A DNA stretch of 8,654 nucleotides from an archaeon (GTDB lineage: Archaea; Iainarchaeota; Iainarchaeia; Iainarchaeales; Iainarchaeaceae). Under the pieces are notes generated by a model. That model saw nothing but the letters and a program-made list of their open reading frames with translations. It did not search any database and had not been told where the DNA came from. A program made the position numbers and the translations under genes. This document shows positions 6,118 to 8,654 of the stretch, in pieces; the first letter of the stretch is position 1, and the number at the start of each line of letters is the position of its first letter. The DNA is taken from the NCBI GenBank assembly GCA_005239615.1, contig SBBR01000100.1, positions 1 through 8,654 of the forward strand, written 5' to 3'.

Positions 6118-6491
6118 TGGCCATGGTTTTCTTCGAAGCATTGCAGGCGCTTTTCCCCCTCGACCTGGGCTTTTTCGTAGACATCACCATGAACAACCTG
6201 CTCTGGGTGGCGGTGTTTGCAGCCCTCATATACTTCTTCTTCGAGGGCAAGAGGCTGCTCTACTGGTTCCTGTTCTGGAACTTTCTCCTCTGGGCAATCC
6301 TCGACTGGGAAAAGCTTACAGGGTATGTCTTCACCGGCGCGACCTTCCTGCTGCTATATTACATCATAAAGATAGTCCTGCTCGCCCTTGCGGAGAACTC
6401 GCCCGGCCTCAAAAAATACATGGTCGTAATTTCCAGCATACAGGCTTACTCGCTCATAATCATATTCACGTTTTTCATGAAGGGGTCATGA
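6117..6491 (+). CDS. Module protein A2, four-TM small membrane protein
   Basis: 124 aa from ATG 6117 (122 aa from ATG 6123, which aligns with the A1 start MVFFE). I keep 6117 because TGATG overlap with B1 implies coupled reinitiation. It is paralogous to A1: both begin VFFE, share LD (15-16), D22, MNNLLW (25-30), K45, LD (62-63), and AENSPGLKKY (92-101). Four hydrophobic segments lie at about 29-43, 48-63, 71-92 and 103-121. The opening of the coding sequence is almost the same as in A1 at the DNA level (ATGGTTTTCTTCGA), suggesting fairly recent duplication or conserved translation control. Function unknown. Confidence 0.8.
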   Translation: MAMVFFEALQALFPLDLGFFVDITMNNLLWVAVFAALIYFFFEGKRLLYWFLFWNFLLWAILDWEKLTGYVFTGATFLLLYYIIKIVLLALAENSPGLKKYMVVISSIQAYSLIIIFTFFMKGS

Positions 6492-6682
6492 TGGGCAATT
6501 TCAAGCTGTTCGTGTACGGTCTCTGGGTTGGGGCGTTCTTCCTAGCCATAACCGTCCTCGGCGACGCCGTAGTGCCGGGCCAGCTAGCCGACACCGTGTT
6601 CAGCCCGCTCGGGGTCATAATAACATTCGCGCTGCTTGCGCTGGACACGATGTTCAGCCTCGGCTCGGCAGAGGAGAGGTGA
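6488..6682 (+). CDS. Module protein B2, two-TM small membrane protein
   Basis: 64 aa. It overlaps the A2 stop as ATGATG (starts at 6488 or 6491; the second aligns with MG of B1 and B3). AAGGGG lies just upstream as ribosome site. Two hydrophobic segments (about 11-30 and 40-55) flank a turn PGQLADTVFSPLG that closely matches B1. The tail GSAEER is polar. Its stop lies 5 bases before the start of the repeat ORF at 6688. Function unknown; the pairing with A2 is the main clue. Confidence 0.75.
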   Translation: MMGNFKLFVYGLWVGAFFLAITVLGDAVVPGQLADTVFSPLGVIITFALLALDTMFSLGSAEER

Positions 6683-6687
6683 GGACA

Positions 6688-7158
6688 ATGACGGACACCA
6701 AAAAAACCACGGCCTTTTTCCCCAGTGTCCAGTCCGGGATATTTGCCGGAAGCGCAGCGCCCCGGCCTTTCACGCTTGACTGCAGGGACGCCCCAGCACT
6801 GTCCTCAAACAACTGGGCCCCTGCACTCATAAGCCGCGCCGGTGGCTTCAATTTCCGGCAAATTTCGCTTGAAAGCAGGGGCGGTTCCGGCACTGTCCTC
6901 AATGGAGCCTCTCCTGCATTCATGAGCCCTGCTGGAGGCTTCACTGGCCAGCGCTTTACGCTTGGAGGCAAGGGGCGCTGCGATTTTACTGTCCTCACAG
7001 GGGCGCCTCTTGCTTTCATGAGTTTTGGCTGCATGGCGCAGCCTTTTACGCTTGGGAGCGGGAGGGCTGCGTGCACTGTCCTCAAACAGAGCGCATTCTG
7101 CGGCCTTCCCGCTTTCATGAATACATCGGGCTATAGGAAGGAGTTAAACGAGAAGTGA
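6688..7158 (+). CDS. Repeat ORF inside the membrane operon, unknown
   Basis: 156 aa, unlike any family I know. There is no signal peptide or membrane segment. From about residue 27 it consists of four imperfect ~30-aa repeats with consensus AGGF....FTL...G..TVL.GA.PAFMS. The first copy reads its core in a shifted frame (ALSSNN instead of TVLNG) and then returns to frame, so the overall frame is preserved. Differences between copies are largely at third positions (GGA/GGG, GCC/GCG, GCA/GCT), but this also fits the antisense frame, which shares the same wobble positions. In favour of a real gene: GAGAGGTGAGG (6674-6684) upstream, a 5-base gap after B2, and a stop 5 bases before A3. Against: no known homologue and odd repeats. 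It could be noncoding repeats that happen to be open. Confidence 0.5.
   Translation: MTDTKKTTAFFPSVQSGIFAGSAAPRPFTLDCRDAPALSSNNWAPALISRAGGFNFRQISLESRGGSGTVLNGASPAFMSPAGGFTGQRFTLGGKGRCDFTVLTGAPLAFMSFGCMAQPFTLGSGRAACTVLKQSAFCGLPAFMNTSGYRKELNEK
6766..7118 (+). repeat. Four imperfect tandem repeats of ~93 bp
   Basis: Two anchors recur. CGCTTG (or CGCTT) is at 6773, 6866, 6959 and 7049 (steps 93, 93, 90). ACTGTCCTCA is at 6798, 6892, 6988 and 7075 (steps 94, 96, 87). Each unit also contains CTTTCATGA or a close variant about 30 bases after the second anchor. Similarity runs through the whole unit, unlike a CRISPR. Confidence 0.8.
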
Positions 7159-7163
7159 CTACA

Positions 7164-7523
7164 ATGGGCTTTATCGAAATCCTGTACGCTGTTGTGAACC
7201 TCGATGCCGGGTTCATCATAGACCTCGTCATGCAGAACCTTCTCTGGATTGCAATCTTCTACGCCGCGGGTTACATTTTCTCGGAAGGGAAGGCGCCACT
7301 CACGAGGGGCATAGTCCTCTTCGCCCTTGTCGCGACCACGTTGGACATCTTCCACATCACGGGCTTTAGCATCTACACAGCCTCTGGCCTTGCGCTCCTC
7401 TACTTCCTCAGGATGCCTGTCCTGATATATTTCGAGAAGACAAAGGGCCTTTCGCAGTATTTTGCGCTTGTATGGATTGCCACATGGTTCATAGCGGTAA
7501 CCATAGTGGCATTCTGGATGTGA
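7164..7523 (+). CDS. Module protein A3, four-TM small membrane protein
   Basis: 119 aa, the same length as A1 and the most diverged A copy. It retains LD (13-14), D20, MQNLLW (23-28), GK (42-43), LD (60-61) and a LSQY (96-99) in place of LKKY. Four hydrophobic segments lie at about 26-40, 47-63, 68-90 and 100-118. ATG 7164 aligns with the start of A1; an in-frame GTG at 7155 has AAGGAG ~12 bases upstream and could be used instead, adding three residues and overlapping the repeat ORF stop. B3 follows after 6 bases. Function unknown. Confidence 0.78.
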   Translation: MGFIEILYAVVNLDAGFIIDLVMQNLLWIAIFYAAGYIFSEGKAPLTRGIVLFALVATTLDIFHITGFSIYTASGLALLYFLRMPVLIYFEKTKGLSQYFALVWIATWFIAVTIVAFWM

Positions 7524-7529
7524 TGTTGG

Positions 7530-7712
7530 ATGGGCATGTACTTCAAACTCGCTGTGAAAAGCATTCCGTGGACCTTCGCGCACATGCTGTTCTTCTACTA
7601 CATAGGGGTGCTTGCGAACTTCGACATGGGGCAGCTTGCATTCTCCCCGTTCGGATTCGTGGTGTTCTATGTGGCTACCTTCATGTACCTACGCAGCCTC
7701 AGCCCACCTTAA
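7530..7712 (+). CDS. Module protein B3, two-TM small membrane protein
   Basis: 60 aa. It begins MGMYFKLAVK, nearly the same as B1 (MGCYFSLAVK). Two hydrophobic segments (about 13-30 and 40-54) flank a turn with GQLAFSPFG, matching GQLADTVFSPLG of B2. It ends the operon; no gene follows on this strand before the hicA remnant. No oligo-T run is evident directly after the stop. Function unknown. Confidence 0.75.
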   Translation: MGMYFKLAVKSIPWTFAHMLFFYYIGVLANFDMGQLAFSPFGFVVFYVATFMYLRSLSPP

Positions 7713-7735
7713 ACGGAACAGCAGGCCAGCGGGAT

Positions 7736-7891
7736 TCAAATATACTTGGCTTCCTCTTTGTCAAGTTCGCACTGCTTGAGGATTCCTTGGAGTGTTCCAT
7801 GGTCAAGCCTTTTATGAAGCGGCACGACAGTTACAAGAGTTCTGTCTAGCAGCCTTTTCTCCATAATAACGTGGCTGCTTTTCCTGCAAAG
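7736..7891 (-). pseudogene. hicA: Remnant of a HicA-type toxin gene
   Basis: The minus-strand frame ending at TGA 7736-7738 reads LCRKSSHVIMEKRL, then LLDRTLVTVVPLHKRL, DHGTLQGILKQCEL and DKEEAKYI. This is the second half of a HicA (YcfA-like) double-stranded-RNA-binding-fold toxin: the SSH segment stands where the family has its catalytic GSHH-type His, followed by VTVVPLH and GTLxxILK. The first ~20-25 residues (the GxxxxRxKG part) are missing, because the frame runs straight into the 3' end of tRNA-Met at 7892. No hicB is visible. An internal ATG (7864) would give only 42 aa lacking the His. It is therefore read as a decayed fragment, possibly cut when DNA was inserted at or deleted next to the tRNA. 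Confidence 0.65.
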
Positions 7892-8014
7892 TGTCGGTGG
7901 GCGGATTCGAACCGCCGACCCCGGGCTCTTTCCAATCCTTTTTTCCGCAAACGCTTTTTCCGAAGGAAGAAGGGTTTTATGAAACCCGTACTCTAACCGC
8001 TGAGCTACACCGAC
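7892..8014 (-). tRNA. tRNA-Met (CAT) with canonical-position intron
   Basis: On the minus strand, acceptor GTCGGTG (8014-8008) pairs with CACCGAC, with discriminator A at 7892 and no encoded CCA. T8-A9 is followed by D-arm GCTC-AGCGGTTA-GAGT. Anticodon stem CGGGT pairs with GCCCG (7926-7922) after removal of a 50-nt intron. The anticodon CAT is at 7981-7979. The T-arm is GGCGG-TTCGAAT-CCGCC. The G1-C72 pair and an anticodon stem without the GGG/CCC run at 29-31 argue against the initiator, so elongator Met is likeliest. A tRNA-Ile with modified CAT cannot be excluded. Confidence 0.88.
7928..7977 (-). other. tRNA-Met intron, 50 nt, after position 37
   Basis: Removing these bases restores a seven-base anticodon loop TTCATAA. 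A relaxed bulge-helix-bulge can be drawn. The outer helix is CGGGT/GCCCG. The central helix is TTCA with GGAA (three pairs plus A-G). Three-base bulges TAA and AGA both place the cut after their second base, exactly at 37/38. An inner T/C-rich and A/G-rich helix follows. Confidence 0.8.
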
Positions 8015-8019
8015 ACGAC

Positions 8020-8052
8020 CTTTTTCTTTCTCATTGGAAGAGAAAGAAAAAG
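8020..8052. repeat. Perfect 13-bp inverted repeat
   Basis: CTTTTTCTTTCTC (8020-8032) and GAGAAAGAAAAAG (8040-8052) are exact reverse complements around a 7-base loop ATTGGAA. The repeat lies 6 bases upstream of the tRNA-Met 5' end and downstream of the rpiA stop. On the minus strand its first arm and the nearby CTTTCTTTTT are pyrimidine/T-rich, so the region may terminate rpiA transcripts or mark the tRNA precursor for processing. Confidence 0.7.
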
Positions 8053-8117
8053 CTCGACCAAAAAGAAAGAGAAACTTACTATTGAATCCGTCTGCAAAAG
8101 TTAAAAAGGCTTGCTGA

Positions 8118-8654
8118 CTAAGCCCGGCTCATCACCTGTATCTTCTTCCCGTGCAGCACAATCTTGTCGGCATACCCGACAAAGAGCCCGCTTTCCACAA
8201 CGCCGGGGATGTTCTTTGTGAGGATTTCCAGCTCCTCGTAGTTGAACAGCCTGTCGAACTCGACATCTATGATGTAGTTGCCGGTCTCGGTCTTCTCAGG
8301 CAGGCCATCCTTCCTGAGCCTCCTCCTAGCTTTCCCGAAGCCGTCGAGCTGGTTGAGGGTGCGCTTCCAGCCGAAAGTGGCGGCCTCGTAAGGGATGTTA
8401 CCTCTGATTCTCTTCACGAATCCCTTTTCATCCGCGACCGCCACGAGGATTCCCGCGCTCTGGCAAATCATCTTGTCGCGCACGAAGGAGGAGCTGTTGC
8501 GCTTCACGAAATTGTAGCCCTCATCAACCTGGTCCACGAACTCAATTGCGACATCCACCTCACGCTCGTTGATGTCAGCAATACGCAGGCCGAGGCTTGA
8601 AGCAACCGCAGCCATCCTGAAGGAAGTTGGCACGAAATCTATGTCCCATATAGG
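8118..8654 (-). CDS. rpiA: Ribose-5-phosphate isomerase A family protein, 5' end outside window
   Basis: The last 178 codons of an RpiA-family gene. The N-terminal substrate-binding part lies beyond the window. RpiA interconverts ribose-5-phosphate and ribulose-5-phosphate. Family landmarks are DFVPTSF (strand after the N-terminal domain), VDVAIE...VD, TGNYIIDVEF, NIPGVVESGLF and YADKIVLHG. Conserved active-site segments are altered: the usual DGADE reads EFVDQ (codons from 8543), KGGGAAL reads KRNSSSF, and the catalytic Glu of (R/M)EK is Asp in RDK (8477). The first Asp of DGADE and the GGG loop are therefore missing, while the second Asp and the Lys are kept. It may be a divergent isomerase or a relative with another substrate. 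The GTG at 8633 is internal, not the start. T-rich stretches follow the stop. Confidence 0.82.
   Translation of the reverse strand, partial: PIWDIDFVPTSFRMAAVASSLGLRIADINEREVDVAIEFVDQVDEGYNFVKRNSSSFVRDKMICQSAGILVAVADEKGFVKRIRGNIPYEAATFGWKRTLNQLDGFGKARRRLRKDGLPEKTETGNYIIDVEFDRLFNYEELEILTKNIPGVVESGLFVGYADKIVLHGKKIQVMSRA

Noticed and set aside
6654..7118. Minus-strand 154-aa ORF across the repeat array
   Set aside because: It shares wobble positions with the plus frame, so its openness is expected. It has no ribosome site, runs antisense into B2, and is not placed like a gene, whereas the plus frame has operon spacing.
6766..7118. CRISPR array
   Set aside because: Similarity covers the whole ~93-bp unit, and anchor spacing varies from 87 to 96; there are no short identical repeats with unique spacers.
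7891..8085. Plus-strand 64-aa ORF containing GGFEPPTP
   Set aside because: It lies antisense across tRNA-Met; the GGFEPPTP string is the well-known false translation of a tRNA T-arm.

Overview
The window reads as archaeal and is probably from a small-genome (DPANN-like) lineage. Two tRNA genes encode no 3' CCA and carry introns; one intron sits in a relaxed bulge-helix-bulge fold. Promoters look like archaeal TATA boxes, two of them placed for leaderless mRNAs. Both antitoxins are AbrB-like and paired with PIN toxins. The secreted genes use Cys-rich repeats and a C-terminal W-motif of a kind I associate with uncultured archaea. The lineage assignment is inference; no marker gene settles it.

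Left part (1-2900), cell surface. A secreted protein with three Cys-rich repeats (27-1442, +) converges on a two-gene operon on the minus strand (2889 to 1454). That operon encodes two more exported proteins. The first carries the same C-terminal W-motif as the Cys-rich protein. The second shares a beta-rich domain with the first and ends in a membrane anchor.

Middle (2976-5239), tRNA and toxin-antitoxin region. tRNA-Glu(CTC) has a ~44-nt insertion in its D-loop and a displaced copy of its 3' end 96 bp downstream. Then come a vapBC pair (-), a YkgJ-like metal-chelating Cys protein (-), and a second, divergent vapBC pair (+).

Right-middle (5247-7712), the most unusual part. A strong TATA box precedes a ~295-nt GC-rich repetitive leader. 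It leads into a tightly packed run of small membrane-protein genes that is a tandem triplication of one two-gene module, A-B / A-B / A-B. A is ~120 aa with four membrane segments; B is ~60 aa with two. Genes overlap or lie within a few bases of each other. Between the second and third modules lies an ORF made of four imperfect ~93-bp repeats. I recognise no known system here.

Right end (7736-8654). A HicA toxin remnant abuts the 3' end of an intron-containing tRNA-Met(CAT) (-). A perfect 13-bp hairpin separates this tRNA from an RpiA-family gene (-) cut by the window edge. Its normally invariant active-site segments are altered. The stretch between the two tRNAs has the look of an accessory island.
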